Source of the DNA: Clostridium sp. CAG:508
GTDB lineage: Bacteria; Bacillota; Clostridia; TANB77; CAG-508
DNA: 18,640 bases
Assembly (NCBI GenBank): GCA_000435755.1
Contig: FR889076.1
Span: 1-18,640 of the forward strand
Direction: 5' to 3'
Shown here: positions 6,162-14,935 of the stretch, piece after piece
Layout of the letters: the number at the start of each line of letters is the position of its first letter
How positions within the stretch are numbered: position 1 is the stretch's first letter
Program-made: the position numbers and the translations under genes
The notes under the pieces: model-generated
What the model was told of the DNA's origin: nothing
The model's database searches: none
What the model saw: the letters and a program-made list of their open reading frames with translations, nothing else

Positions 6162-8774
6162 ATGGCAGAATATTCACCTATGATGCAACATTATTTACAA
6201 ACAAAAGAAGAATATAAAGATTGCATTTTATTTTATCGTTTAGGCGATTTTTATGAAATGTTTTTTGATGATGCAATTACAGCTTCAAGAGAATTAGAGC
6301 TAACACTGACTGGCAAAGACTGTGGACAAGCTGAGAGAGCTCCAATGTGTGGAATACCATATCATGCTGCAGAAACATATATTGCAAGATTAATTGAAAA
6401 AGGATACAAAGTTGCAATCTGTGAGCAACTTGAAGATCCAAAACAAGCTAAAGGAATTGTAAAAAGAGATGTTATAAGAGTCGTAACACCTGGTACTGTA
6501 ATGGAAAGTAACCTTCTGGAAGAAAAGAAAAATAACTATATAATGTCAATATATAAAAATGGAATTTATTATGGAGTAGCAGTTTGTGATTTGACAACAG
6601 CAGATTTTAAAACCACACAAATTAAAGACCAAAATAATTTTATCACCTTAATGGATGAAATTTCAAGATTTTCACCAGCTGAAATTGTTGTGAATACTAT
6701 GATGTATGAATCAGCTCAAGAAATTAGTAAAATACGTGAAAGATTTAATATATACATATCAAAACTAGATGATGAAAAATTTGATACTGATTATAATGAA
6801 TTTAAAATTAAATATGACATATTAAATGAAAATGAGCAAGAAGTTGAAGATATATCTGATAGTGTATTATGTGTTGCAGCAAGTAATGGATTATTAAATT
6901 ATTTGAAAGATACTCAAAAAAGCAACTTAGACTATATTCATAAAATTGTGTTATATTATACAACACATTATATGAATTTAGATATAAATGCAAGAAGAAA
7001 CTTAGAAATAACAGAAAAGTTAAGAGATAAAAGCAAAAAGGGGACTTTGCTTTGGGTTCTTGACAAAACGTCAACATCAATGGGAGGAAGATTATTAAGA
7101 AGATGGCTTAATGATCCTTTAATAGATGTATGCAAGATAAATGAAAGACTAGAAGCTGTTAAAGAATTGAAAGAAGATATAATTTTAAGAGGAGATGTTA
7201 TTGACAGCTTAAAAAAAGTGTATGATATTGAAAGATTAGCAGGAAAAATATCTTATGGTAGTGCAAATGCAAGAGATTTACTTTCATTAAAAAACTCTGC
7301 TAAACAATTACCTGATGTAAAGAAAACACTTGCACAAACAAAATCTCCATTATTAACTCAATTATATGATAATTTAGATACCTTAGAAGACGTTTACCAA
7401 ATGATTGAAGATTCAATTATTGACGATCCACCTATAAGTGTAAAAGAAGGTGGAATAATAAAATTAGGATATGATGAAGAGATAGATCACCTAAAAAAAG
7501 CAACAACAGAAGGTAAAAGTTGGGTTCTAGAAATAGAAGCAAAAGAAAGAGAAACAACAGGAATAAAAGGATTGAAGGTTGGATTTAATAAAGTATTTGG
7601 ATATTTTATTGAAGTAACAAAATCTAATTTATCAATGGTTCCAGATAGATTTATTCGTAAACAAACTTTAGCAAACTGTGAAAGATATATAACCGAAGAA
7701 TTAAAAAAAGTTGAAAATGAAATTTTAGGTGCAGAAGAAAAAGTTGTAAATTTAGAATACAATGCCTTTTGTGAAATAAGAGAAAAAATAGAAAAGCAAA
7801 TATTAAGAGTTCAAAAATCAGCAAGTATCATAGCTACATTAGATGTTCTAACATCTTTAGCAACAGTGGCAGATGACATGAACTATGTAATGCCAATAGT
7901 TGATAATAGTGGAATGATAGATATTAAAGATGGACGTCATCCTGTTATTGAAAAAATATTACCAGGTGGAAGCTTTGTTGAGAATGACACATATTTAGAC
8001 AAAAATGATAACCGTTTAGCAATTATTACAGGTCCTAACATGGCAGGTAAATCTACATATATGAGACAAGTTGCTTTAATAACACTTATGGCACAAGTTG
8101 GAAGTTTTGTACCAGCATCTTATGCGAAAATTGGTGTAGTTGATAAAATATTCACTAGAGTTGGAGCATCAGATGATTTAAGTATGGGACAAAGTACTTT
8201 CATGGTTGAAATGATGGAAGTGGCAGCTATATTAAAGGAAGCTACATCAAATAGTTTAGTAATTTTAGATGAAATAGGAAGAGGAACTTCAACTTATGAT
8301 GGACTTTCAATTGCATGGGCAGTAGCTGAATATATTTCAGATAAAGAAAAATGTGGAGCTAAAACTCTATTTGCAACACATTATCATGAGCTAACATCAC
8401 TAGAAGAAAAACTAGAAGGAGTTAAAAATTATTCTGTTGCTGTAAAAGAAAAGGGAGAAGATGTTATTTTCTTAAGAAAAATTGTACCCGGTGGAACTGA
8501 TGAAAGTTATGGTGTTCATGTTGCAAAATTGGCAGGAGTTCCACAAGTTGTAACAAAACGTGCAAATGAAATTTTAAAGACTTTAGAAAGAAAAAGTGTA
8601 CTCGGAGAAAAGGCACAAGAAAAAGAAAATAAAAAAGTTGCAACAGGGCAATTAGATTTATATAATTATAAATTGGCTGAGATAGCACACGAATTGGATA
8701 AAGTGGATTTAAATGAATTAACACCAATAGAAGCATTGAATACTTTGGTTAATATGAAGGAAAAAATGAAATAG
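6162..8774 (+). CDS. mutS: DNA mismatch repair protein MutS
   Basis: An 870-residue MutS1 of full length. Domain I has the mismatch-reading Phe-x-Glu motif as F30 and E32 in GDFYEMF. The connector, lever and clamp domains follow. The ABC-type ATPase has Walker A GPNMAGKST from G624, Walker B with D703-E704 (LVILDEIGRGTSTYDG), and the FATHYHELT switch. The C-terminus (about 820-870) retains the short helical segment often used for tetramers. MutS dimers recognise mispairs and recruit MutL on ATP binding. AAGGAG just upstream lies inside the preceding gene. mutL, commonly the next gene in Firmicutes, is replaced here by an acyltransferase and is not in the window. Confidence 0.98.
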   Translation: MAEYSPMMQHYLQTKEEYKDCILFYRLGDFYEMFFDDAITASRELELTLTGKDCGQAERAPMCGIPYHAAETYIARLIEKGYKVAICEQLEDPKQAKGIVKRDVIRVVTPGTVMESNLLEEKKNNYIMSIYKNGIYYGVAVCDLTTADFKTTQIKDQNNFITLMDEISRFSPAEIVVNTMMYESAQEISKIRERFNIYISKLDDEKFDTDYNEFKIKYDILNENEQEVEDISDSVLCVAASNGLLNYLKDTQKSNLDYIHKIVLYYTTHYMNLDINARRNLEITEKLRDKSKKGTLLWVLDKTSTSMGGRLLRRWLNDPLIDVCKINERLEAVKELKEDIILRGDVIDSLKKVYDIERLAGKISYGSANARDLLSLKNSAKQLPDVKKTLAQTKSPLLTQLYDNLDTLEDVYQMIEDSIIDDPPISVKEGGIIKLGYDEEIDHLKKATTEGKSWVLEIEAKERETTGIKGLKVGFNKVFGYFIEVTKSNLSMVPDRFIRKQTLANCERYITEELKKVENEILGAEEKVVNLEYNAFCEIREKIEKQILRVQKSASIIATLDVLTSLATVADDMNYVMPIVDNSGMIDIKDGRHPVIEKILPGGSFVENDTYLDKNDNRLAIITGPNMAGKSTYMRQVALITLMAQVGSFVPASYAKIGVVDKIFTRVGASDDLSMGQSTFMVEMMEVAAILKEATSNSLVILDEIGRGTSTYDGLSIAWAVAEYISDKEKCGAKTLFATHYHELTSLEEKLEGVKNYSVAVKEKGEDVIFLRKIVPGGTDESYGVHVAKLAGVPQVVTKRANEILKTLERKSVLGEKAQEKENKKVATGQLDLYNYKLAEIAHELDKVDLNELTPIEALNTLVNMKEKMK

Positions 8775-8784
8775 GGAGTAACAA

Positions 8785-9900
8785 ATGAAAGAAAAATCAA
8801 ATAAGCAATTTATGATTTTATCTGCAATAGGCATAATACAAGTGGTTATGTGCCATTTAGCACCAGACGTAAAATTAACTGGATACATATTTCCATATAC
8901 TTCGTTTTTTATGCCTATGTTTGTGTTTATATCAGGATATTTTTATTCGGTAAAAAAGGAAGAACATATATTTAAAACTATATGGGAAAAATTTAAGAAA
9001 ATAATGTTACCATTTTTGATTATAAATTTATGTTATGGAATAATAAATACAATATTAAGAAATGCAGGAATTATAAATTATGGAAGAGATATTAGCTTAT
9101 ACACATTATTTATACAACCATTTATAAATAATAGTCAATTTATTTTTAATTTTCCATCATGGTTTATACCAGCATTTTTCACAACATATATTGTTTATCT
9201 GCTAATACATAAATTAACATCAAAAATAAAGCTAAATGAATATATCTTGTTGCTAATACTATTAGTTGGAAATATGATAGCAGTGTATAATCAGGAAATT
9301 GCTAGATTAGAAGATATAGGGTCTTTATTATTAAGAATACTATTCTTCTTGCCATTTTTTCAAATGGGATATTTATATAAAATAACTTGGCAAAAATATG
9401 AAGAAAAAGTAAAAACTTGGATTTGCATACCGATAGTGATAATAATAAATATTATTTTAATATCAATTTTTAAAGATATTGAATATGATTTACATGAATT
9501 TTCAGGATTTATACAAAATGCATATTATTTGCCAATATTAACATTTGTAACAGGAACTTTGTTCTGGCTTAGAATTTCTAAAATTCTTGAAAAATGGATA
9601 GGAAATAATAAATTAGTAAATTACATTAGTAATAATACATTTTCAATAATGTCACATCATTTATTTTATATATTTATACTTAACTTTGTACTATATTTAA
9701 TAAATGTTCCATATTTTGATTTATCGAACTTTCAGAATGGATGGATATATAGATACCAAATACCAGGTTGGGAGATTCCATTACAAATTGGATATTTACT
9801 ACTTGGAGTACTCGGACCAATTGGAATGAAATATTTATATGATAAGATTAACATAAAACTTTACAAAAATAAAGAAAAGGTGTATAATGATAAGAACTAG
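8785..9900 (+). CDS. Acyltransferase family 3 membrane protein
   Basis: A 371-residue polytopic membrane protein with about ten hydrophobic helices, matching the Acyl_transf_3 family, which moves acyl groups (often acetyl) onto extracytoplasmic sugars of wall polymers or exopolysaccharides. The conserved histidine of the first helix is H24 in VVMCHLAP, followed by FFMPMFVFISGYFYS, the usual second helix. The classical Arg-x10-His spacing is not seen, and the substrate cannot be predicted. No glycan-synthesis genes flank it. It starts ten bases after the mutS stop with a weak GGGAG site (8774-8778), so it is probably the last gene of the miaB unit. A promoter for the next gene is embedded in its 3' end. 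The name could equally be O-acetyltransferase or fucose 4-O-acetylase-like. Confidence 0.8.
   Translation: MKEKSNKQFMILSAIGIIQVVMCHLAPDVKLTGYIFPYTSFFMPMFVFISGYFYSVKKEEHIFKTIWEKFKKIMLPFLIINLCYGIINTILRNAGIINYGRDISLYTLFIQPFINNSQFIFNFPSWFIPAFFTTYIVYLLIHKLTSKIKLNEYILLLILLVGNMIAVYNQEIARLEDIGSLLLRILFFLPFFQMGYLYKITWQKYEEKVKTWICIPIVIIINIILISIFKDIEYDLHEFSGFIQNAYYLPILTFVTGTLFWLRISKILEKWIGNNKLVNYISNNTFSIMSHHLFYIFILNFVLYLINVPYFDLSNFQNGWIYRYQIPGWEIPLQIGYLLLGVLGPIGMKYLYDKINIKLYKNKEKVYNDKN
9860..9888 (+). promoter_or_regulatory. Strong promoter inside the end of the acyltransferase gene
   Basis: TTTACA (9860-9865), 17 bases, then consensus TATAAT (9883-9888), predicting transcription start near 9895. The boxes lie within the last codons of the acyltransferase gene and drive the small Cys protein gene. 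Confidence 0.78.
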
Positions 9901-9943
9901 TTGGCTAAATGCTAGTAAATATATTATAAGGAGAATTCACACA

Positions 9944-10108
9944 ATGGGTACAGAGGCACGGAAACGTGAAACAGGTGGAAAAGGAAATTCCTCTATTTGT
10001 CTCAAAATAGAGCATTGTATGCTCAGTTGGAAGGGAGGCAGAAAATGTTCCAAGAATAAATGTAGGAACTATGTGGATCCGAGAAAACCTAAAAACAAGA
10101 AGAAGTGA
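9944..10108 (+). CDS. Small basic Cys-containing protein (54 aa)
   Basis: A 54-residue, strongly basic protein. Its four cysteines, C18, C25, C35 and C40, are spaced 7, 10 and 5 residues apart in a pattern suggesting a small metal-binding or nucleic-acid-binding knuckle. The C-terminus DPRKPKNKKK is lysine-rich. Start choice: AAGGAG (9928-9933) lies ten bases before the ATG at 9944. The longer frame from 9887 would begin inside the -10 box of the gene's own promoter, so it is rejected. Codons are richer in CGG, CGT, GGA and TCC than neighbouring genes. Strong own promoter plus a GC-rich terminator make this a self-contained, probably well expressed gene. Function is unknown; binding rRNA or tRNA is speculation. 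Confidence 0.65.
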   Translation: MGTEARKRETGGKGNSSICLKIEHCMLSWKGGRKCSKNKCRNYVDPRKPKNKKK

Positions 10109-10121
10109 TGAATTTTACTGG

Positions 10122-10156
10122 CGAGCAGTCCTAAAATGTGGTCTGCTCGTTTCTTT
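10122..10156 (+). terminator. GC-rich intrinsic terminator
   Basis: CGAGCAGTCC (10122-10131) pairs with GGTCTGCTCG (10140-10149) with one T-T mismatch and an eight-base loop, followed by TTTCTTT. It is GC-rich compared with the rest of the window. Confidence 0.82.
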
Positions 10157-10178
10157 GTAAAGTATTCATAATAACCAG

Positions 10179-10207
10179 TTGACTAAAATAGATATAAGAT
10201 ATAAAAT
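10179..10207 (+). promoter_or_regulatory. Sigma-A-type promoter for the nucleoside kinase gene
   Basis: TTGACT (10179-10184) and TAAAAT (10202-10207) are 17 bases apart, with transcription start near 10214. Confidence 0.68.
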
Positions 10208-10251
10208 ACTATTGTTAAATTTAAAGAATTTTAGAGAGGAATGTTGCTAAT

Positions 10252-11889
10252 ATGAATATAAAACTAAATACCGAAATATTAGAAGTAGAAGAAAATAAAT
10301 CAATTATAGAATTGTTTAATAAAGAAATTGGAGAAAACAAAAAGATTATTGCATGTGATATAAATAACGAAATTAAATCTTTAAATTTTATTCCAAAGGA
10401 AAATGACAATGTTAATTTTGTAGATGTTACTAGTAGAGATGGAAGAAGAACATATATTAGAGGACTTTTATTTATAATGAGTATGGCTTTTAACAAATGT
10501 TATCCGGAAGCCTTTCTATCAGTAAATTATCAATTAACAAATGCTATGTATTGCGAAGTAGATAATTTAGAAGTTACAAAAGAAATGATAGAAAATGTTA
10601 ATAACAAAATGAAAGAATTAGTAGCTAAAAGTTTACCAATAAAAAAAGTTGAAATGACAAAGGAAGAAGCAATTAAATTCTATGAAAAGAAAAATAGTTT
10701 AAGAGGAATATTACAATTAGATAATGAGCAAAAGAAAGGGGTTTCTCTATACTTTTGTGAAGATTATTATAATTATTTCTATGGAGTAATGCCTATAGAT
10801 ACAAGTTATATAAATGTATTTGATATTATTTCATATAATGATGGATTCTTATTACGTTATCCAGATAAAGAAAATCCAGAGGTATTAGAGCCTGGGGTAG
10901 TAAGTAAAAAAATGATATCAACTTTAGATGAATACAAAGATATTCATAGAGTATTAGATGTAAACACAATATATAAGTTGAATAAACAAATTAGAGAAGG
11001 AAAGTCTGCTGAACTTGTACTATTAGCAGAAGCTTTACACGAAAAAAAGATTTCCGATATAGCAGATAATGTTGTAAAAAGAAAAAATGTAAAAGTAATT
11101 CTAATTGCAGGTCCATCATCATCTGGAAAAACTACATTTGCTAAAAGACTTGGAATTCAATTAAGATTAAATGGTCTAAAACCAGTGACTATATCTGTTG
11201 ACGATTATTTTGTTGAAAGAGAACAAACACCTCTAGATGAAAATGGAAAATATAATTTCGAATGTATAGAAGCAATTGATTTAAAACTATTGAATGAACA
11301 TTTAACGACTTTATTAAATGGTGGAGAAATACTTTGCCCAACCTTTGATTTTAAAGAAGGAAGCAAAAAGTATACAGGCAAGAAAATGAGATTAGCAGAA
11401 GATGAAGTTCTTGTAATTGAAGGAATTCACTGTCTAAATGATAAACTAACAGAATCAATTCCAAAAGAATTAAAATACAAAATTTACATTAGTGCGTTAA
11501 CTGTTCTTAATGTTGACTACTATAATAGAATATCTACAACAGATAGCAGATTAATTAGAAGAATGGTAAGAGACCATAATTTTAGAGGCTATACTGCTAT
11601 GCATACCTTACAAATGTGGGATTCTGTAAATAAAGGCGAAAATCAATATATTTTCCCATTCCAAGATGAAGCAGATAGTATGTTTAATACTTCTTTAATA
11701 TATGAACTATGTGTATTAAAAAAATATGCATTACCAATGTTACAAGAAATTGATAATTCTTATGTAGAATATGCAGAAGCTAAGAGACTATGTGAATTTT
11801 TAAAGTATTTTGAAGATATTGAAGATAAGTATGTTCCTCAAAATTCATTGCTTCGCGAATTTATTGGAGGCAGTATTTTTGAATACTAA
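10252..11889 (+). CDS. Uridine kinase-like nucleoside kinase with ThrRS-like N-terminus
   Basis: A 545-residue protein of the long Clostridia/Thermotoga nucleoside kinase type. Residues 1-60 look like a TGS (ubiquitin-like) domain, and about 60-240 resemble the second, editing-type domain of threonyl-tRNA synthetase. The C-terminal half is a phosphoribulokinase/uridine kinase domain, with P-loop GPSSSGKT at 287-294 followed by ISVDDYFVEREQTPLDENGK, in which the DDY aspartates and nearby charged residues are expected at the active site. The family transfers phosphate to nucleosides, probably uridine or cytidine, but substrate scope varies. No aminoacylation core is present, so it is not a synthetase. 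GAGAGG (10234-10239) lies 12 bases before the ATG at 10252. The RNHCP gene follows 12 bases later and is probably co-transcribed. Confidence 0.88.
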   Translation: MNIKLNTEILEVEENKSIIELFNKEIGENKKIIACDINNEIKSLNFIPKENDNVNFVDVTSRDGRRTYIRGLLFIMSMAFNKCYPEAFLSVNYQLTNAMYCEVDNLEVTKEMIENVNNKMKELVAKSLPIKKVEMTKEEAIKFYEKKNSLRGILQLDNEQKKGVSLYFCEDYYNYFYGVMPIDTSYINVFDIISYNDGFLLRYPDKENPEVLEPGVVSKKMISTLDEYKDIHRVLDVNTIYKLNKQIREGKSAELVLLAEALHEKKISDIADNVVKRKNVKVILIAGPSSSGKTTFAKRLGIQLRLNGLKPVTISVDDYFVEREQTPLDENGKYNFECIEAIDLKLLNEHLTTLLNGGEILCPTFDFKEGSKKYTGKKMRLAEDEVLVIEGIHCLNDKLTESIPKELKYKIYISALTVLNVDYYNRISTTDSRLIRRMVRDHNFRGYTAMHTLQMWDSVNKGENQYIFPFQDEADSMFNTSLIYELCVLKKYALPMLQEIDNSYVEYAEAKRLCEFLKYFEDIEDKYVPQNSLLREFIGGSIFEY

Positions 11890-11901
11890 GAGGTAGAATA
11901 T

Positions 11902-12210
11902 ATGGGAAGAAAATTTACAAAAATAGATGAAGCATTTGTATGTGAAAATTGCGGAAAGCAAATAAACCCACTTGGATATACTTGCAGAGATCATTGCAAT
12001 TATTGTTTACATTCAAAACATGTAGATATAAATCCGGGTGATAGGGAAGAAGAGTGTCATGGAGACTTAGAACCTATTAGGGTTGAACTTGATAGTAAAA
12101 AGGGTTATGTCATAATCTATAAATGCAAGAAATGTGGAGCGATACGCAAAAACAAAGCAGCAGAGGATGACAATATGGATTTGATAATTGAATTAACTAC
12201 AAAACAATAG
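11902..12210 (+). CDS. RNHCP domain zinc-ribbon protein
   Basis: A 102-residue protein of the RNHCP family, named for its central motif, here varied to CRDHCNYCLHSKHVD (residues 28-42) followed by GDREEECHGDLEPI. Cysteines pair as C14/C17, C28/C32/C35, C52 and C75/C78 (CKKCG), giving probably two zinc ribbons. It is cytoplasmic with no signal peptide. The family is widespread but its function is not established; RNA or DNA binding is a reasonable guess for such ribbons. AAGAGGT (11888-11894) overlaps the stop of the kinase gene, supporting co-translation and the ATG at 11902. Its stop codon sits in the palindrome shared with the convergent U32-family gene. Confidence 0.87.
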   Translation: MGRKFTKIDEAFVCENCGKQINPLGYTCRDHCNYCLHSKHVDINPGDREEECHGDLEPIRVELDSKKGYVIIYKCKKCGAIRKNKAAEDDNMDLIIELTTKQ

Positions 12211-12230
12211 AGAGGTTTTAAACCTCTCTA
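12208..12230. terminator. Palindrome containing both convergent stop codons
   Basis: TAGAGAGGTTT (12208-12218), one T, then its exact reverse complement (12220-12230). The first three bases are the plus-strand TAG stop of the RNHCP gene, and 12218-12220 is the minus-strand TAA of the U32-family gene. As RNA it folds into an 11-pair hairpin on either strand, in practice opened at the apex. The minus strand continues TTGTTTT, giving a weak U-tract; the plus strand has none. Confidence 0.6.
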
Positions 12231-14668
12231 TATAAATTTCCATTAGTATATTGTAATCCTTCTAATTTTTCTCTGTTATAAGCTTTGTCTACAGCTTCAT
12301 TTATTTCATTAATACTCTCATCAAGTATATCAAGTCTAACAAAATTTACAGGTAAGTCTTTAGTTGAAACTGAAAGTGTTTTACTATTACAAATCAATGT
12401 TACAGTTTCAATACTATTTGGCACAACTCTAAAATTAAAGCCTAGTCTGTCTTTCAAATAATATTTATTATTTTTTTTGCAATTAGTTCCACAATTTGGA
12501 TAACATTTATTAGTCTTACCTAAAAAGCAATAACTACTTGCCATAAGAGGTAGATTGCCATATACTATCATTTCAGTGTTGAGGTTAGCATTAGCTAGCA
12601 TTTCTTTTATAAGCTCTTGATTAAGTTCTCTAGACAAAGTAATTCGTGAAAGACCTAATTTTCTGTATTCTTCCATTGTATTATTATTAAATACATTAAG
12701 AGTATAATTTCCAATAAATTCATAATCTTTGCTATATTTTTTTAATAGTTCAAAGTCTCCGATATTCGACACTATAAAGCCTTTTATATTGTAAATCATT
12801 ACTGCTTGTTCTATGGTACTTAAAGCTATATTTTTATAATTCGTTTTTATTATACTTGGAACATATATGTATAAGTTATAATTATCACTAAAATATGAAA
12901 TTATTTTAGAATATTTTTTACTAATAAATAACTCTAAAGATACATAAATATTAGTAATTTTTTCTTTGTCTAGTTTAGTATAATCAAAATCTAAGTCTAG
13001 TTGCCTAAACAAAACAGAGATTTCAGGATTTTTCACATTAGGAGTATATGTTATACTTTCCTTTGATTTTTTAGACAAATCTAGCAAAGTTCTTTTTGCT
13101 CTAGATAAAATTTCTTGTTCTACTTTTTCTAAGGCAGTTCTTCTTAATTCATTTAATGTACTAATACTTGGAACATAAAGTCCATCATCCAAAAGAACAG
13201 TGATGTTTTCAAAAGAAAATGGAGTATTAGTAGTTTTAGAAATTTGTTTTACAACTCGCTCAACACTAATTGGTGTTTTTAAAGCATCAATAGGTATCAT
13301 ATTTGAAATTTCTTTAACATAAATACTTGAATAAAGCTCATTATAGCAAGTGTTTTTATTTGTAGAGATTTCCATACTAATAGGCGTATTCTTTTTAATT
13401 GTAACAGTACAATTTAGAGGTATTTTTTTATTTTCACAATTATCATAAGAGGCTTTAGCAAAATCGCTTAAAGCTTTACTAGAAATTCTGTAAACCTTAT
13501 CTCCAACTTTGATATTACCTTTCATACGTCCAATTGTAACCTCAGTATTAGCTGAAACTTTCTTTTGATTTGCATTCTTAATCATAAGCTCTGATACTAA
13601 GTATTTAGAAGCTTCATTAGAAATAGAGATAGAGTCTCCAAGTTCTAAGTCTTCTTCTAGTTGAAGGGTGATATGACCTTTGTTGGAATTATATTTTTTT
13701 ATAGTTCCTAAATAAATTCCCATATTACTTGGTTTTTCAGGAAATATTAAGTTTCTATTATGCTTAGAATCTAAATGTCCATCTGAAAATCCGCCTCTAT
13801 TAAATACTTGCATTAAGTCATTTATATCTTTTTCATCAATAATAAAGTTATCATTATTTAATACCATATCAATATATTTTCTGTAAATTCTGGTAACGGT
13901 GGCAACATATTCAGGACTTTTCATACGACCTTCAATTTTAAAACATTTAACACCAGCTTGTATTAAACGTGGGAGATAGGCAATACCACATAAGTCTTTA
14001 GTACTTAACAAATAGCCTTTATCTATTGATTTACGCTCATGAGTTTCGGCATTTTCACTAATTAGTTCATAAGGTAACCTACAAGGACCAGCACACTTAC
14101 CACGGTTTCCTGAACGACCACCAACAACACTTGAAAATAAGCATTGGCCTGAATAGCAAATACATAATGCACCATGAATGAAAGTTTCAATTTCAACTTT
14201 ACAGTTTTTACAAATGTACTCAATTTCTTCACAAGAAAGTTCTCTTGAAAGAACTACTCTGTCAAAACCAAGTTTTTCAAGCTTCAATACTCCTTGTAAA
14301 TTGTGTACTGTCATTTGAGTACTAGCATGTATAGGTAATCCAGGAATATTATCAATTAAATATTTTGCCAAGCCCAAATCTTGAACAATTATTGCATCAA
14401 CTCCTGCTTTATAAGCTTCTTTAGCTAAATCAACAGCATTATCAAATTCACAATTCTCAAGAAGAGTGTTTAAAGTCAAGTTTGTTTTTACATTTCTTAA
14501 TTTACAATAATCTATAACTTGTTTCATATCTTCAACATTAAAATTAGCAGCATACATTCTAGCATTAAACTGCTCTACACCAAAATATACTGCGTCTGCG
14601 CCATTTTGCACAGCTGCTTTTAAACAATTCCAGTCTCCAACAGGAGCCAAGAGCTCTACTTTTGTCAT
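12218..14668 (-). CDS. U32 peptidase-family protein, RlhA/TrhP-like
   Basis: An 816-residue U32-family protein. The N-terminal domain begins MTKVELLAPVGDWNCLKAAV and has the family signature HGALCICYSGQC (residues 165-176), then GGRSGNRGKCAGPC (183-196). C169, C176, C192 and C196 are the expected iron-sulfur cluster ligands. A DUF3656-like beta-rich middle region follows (about 380-560). The C-terminal part has a second, diverged U32-like unit (IVYGNLPLMASSYC, then a Cys-rich patch). Related proteins act with prephenate-dependent chemistry in hydroxylating 23S rRNA (RlhA) or tRNA (TrhP), so an RNA hydroxylation role is likelier than proteolysis. Start choice: the frame extends to 14731, but GGAGG (14680-14684) precedes the ATG at 14668 by 11 bases and homology begins there. 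Confidence 0.9.
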   Translation of the reverse strand: MTKVELLAPVGDWNCLKAAVQNGADAVYFGVEQFNARMYAANFNVEDMKQVIDYCKLRNVKTNLTLNTLLENCEFDNAVDLAKEAYKAGVDAIIVQDLGLAKYLIDNIPGLPIHASTQMTVHNLQGVLKLEKLGFDRVVLSRELSCEEIEYICKNCKVEIETFIHGALCICYSGQCLFSSVVGGRSGNRGKCAGPCRLPYELISENAETHERKSIDKGYLLSTKDLCGIAYLPRLIQAGVKCFKIEGRMKSPEYVATVTRIYRKYIDMVLNNDNFIIDEKDINDLMQVFNRGGFSDGHLDSKHNRNLIFPEKPSNMGIYLGTIKKYNSNKGHITLQLEEDLELGDSISISNEASKYLVSELMIKNANQKKVSANTEVTIGRMKGNIKVGDKVYRISSKALSDFAKASYDNCENKKIPLNCTVTIKKNTPISMEISTNKNTCYNELYSSIYVKEISNMIPIDALKTPISVERVVKQISKTTNTPFSFENITVLLDDGLYVPSISTLNELRRTALEKVEQEILSRAKRTLLDLSKKSKESITYTPNVKNPEISVLFRQLDLDFDYTKLDKEKITNIYVSLELFISKKYSKIISYFSDNYNLYIYVPSIIKTNYKNIALSTIEQAVMIYNIKGFIVSNIGDFELLKKYSKDYEFIGNYTLNVFNNNTMEEYRKLGLSRITLSRELNQELIKEMLANANLNTEMIVYGNLPLMASSYCFLGKTNKCYPNCGTNCKKNNKYYLKDRLGFNFRVVPNSIETVTLICNSKTLSVSTKDLPVNFVRLDILDESINEINEAVDKAYNREKLEGLQYTNGNLYREV

Positions 14669-14703
14669 ATAAATATTAACCTCCAAATAATTTAACCTTA
14701 TTA

Positions 14704-14732
14704 ATTGTAACACAATTTTTTTCTTTTGCATA
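14704..14732 (-). promoter_or_regulatory. Weak candidate promoter for the U32-family gene
   Basis: On the minus strand a TACAAT box (14709-14704) lies about 20 bases before the ribosome binding site. The hexamer 17 bases further up (TATGCA) is a poor -35 element. Confidence 0.28.
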
Positions 14733-14770
14733 CTAATATTATATAGAAAAGTAAAAAGGAGGAGAACAGT

Positions 14771-14926
14771 ATGCCAGAAGAATCTAGAGATTGTGGATGT
14801 GGACGTAATAATGGTTGTGGTTGCTTAGGTAACTTATTTGGAGGTTGCGGATGTGGTGATAGTAGTATTTTATTCTTTATAATAATATTTTTATTACTAT
14901 TTTGTAATTGCGGAGGCAACAGATAA
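14771..14926 (+). CDS. Small Cys/Gly-rich membrane peptide (51 aa)
   Basis: The ATG at 14771 opens 51 codons ending with TAA at 14924-14926. Residues 8-28 are extremely Cys/Gly-rich: CGCG, CGC and CGCG clusters give six cysteines in 21 residues. A single hydrophobic helix follows (about 33-44, ILFFIIIFLLLF), and the C-terminus CNCGGNR has two more cysteines. AAGGAGGAG (14757-14764) is a near-perfect ribosome binding site, and a strong terminator follows directly. The style recalls short Gly/Cys-rich membrane proteins of Firmicutes, some annotated as chorion-class high-cysteine proteins or YjcZ-like sporulation proteins, but I cannot confirm homology. Metal or disulfide chemistry at the membrane is inference. 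No convincing sigma-A promoter is visible upstream (TATTAT at 14737 lacks a -35). Confidence 0.72.
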   Translation: MPEESRDCGCGRNNGCGCLGNLFGGCGCGDSSILFFIIIFLLLFCNCGGNR

Positions 14927-14935
14927 CAAGATATT

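Noticed and set aside
9887..9943. Longer start for the basic Cys protein gene
   Set aside because: It would begin inside the TATAAT box of the gene's promoter and has no ribosome binding site; the ATG at 9944 has one.
14669..14731. N-terminal extension of the U32-family protein
   Set aside because: The added residues are not part of the family and the ribosome binding site at 14680-14684 lies within them, pointing to the ATG at 14668.
14728..14742. Sporulation sigma-E/K -10 element before the Cys/Gly-rich gene
   Set aside because: CATACTAAT only partly matches either consensus and no matching -35 element is present at the right distance.
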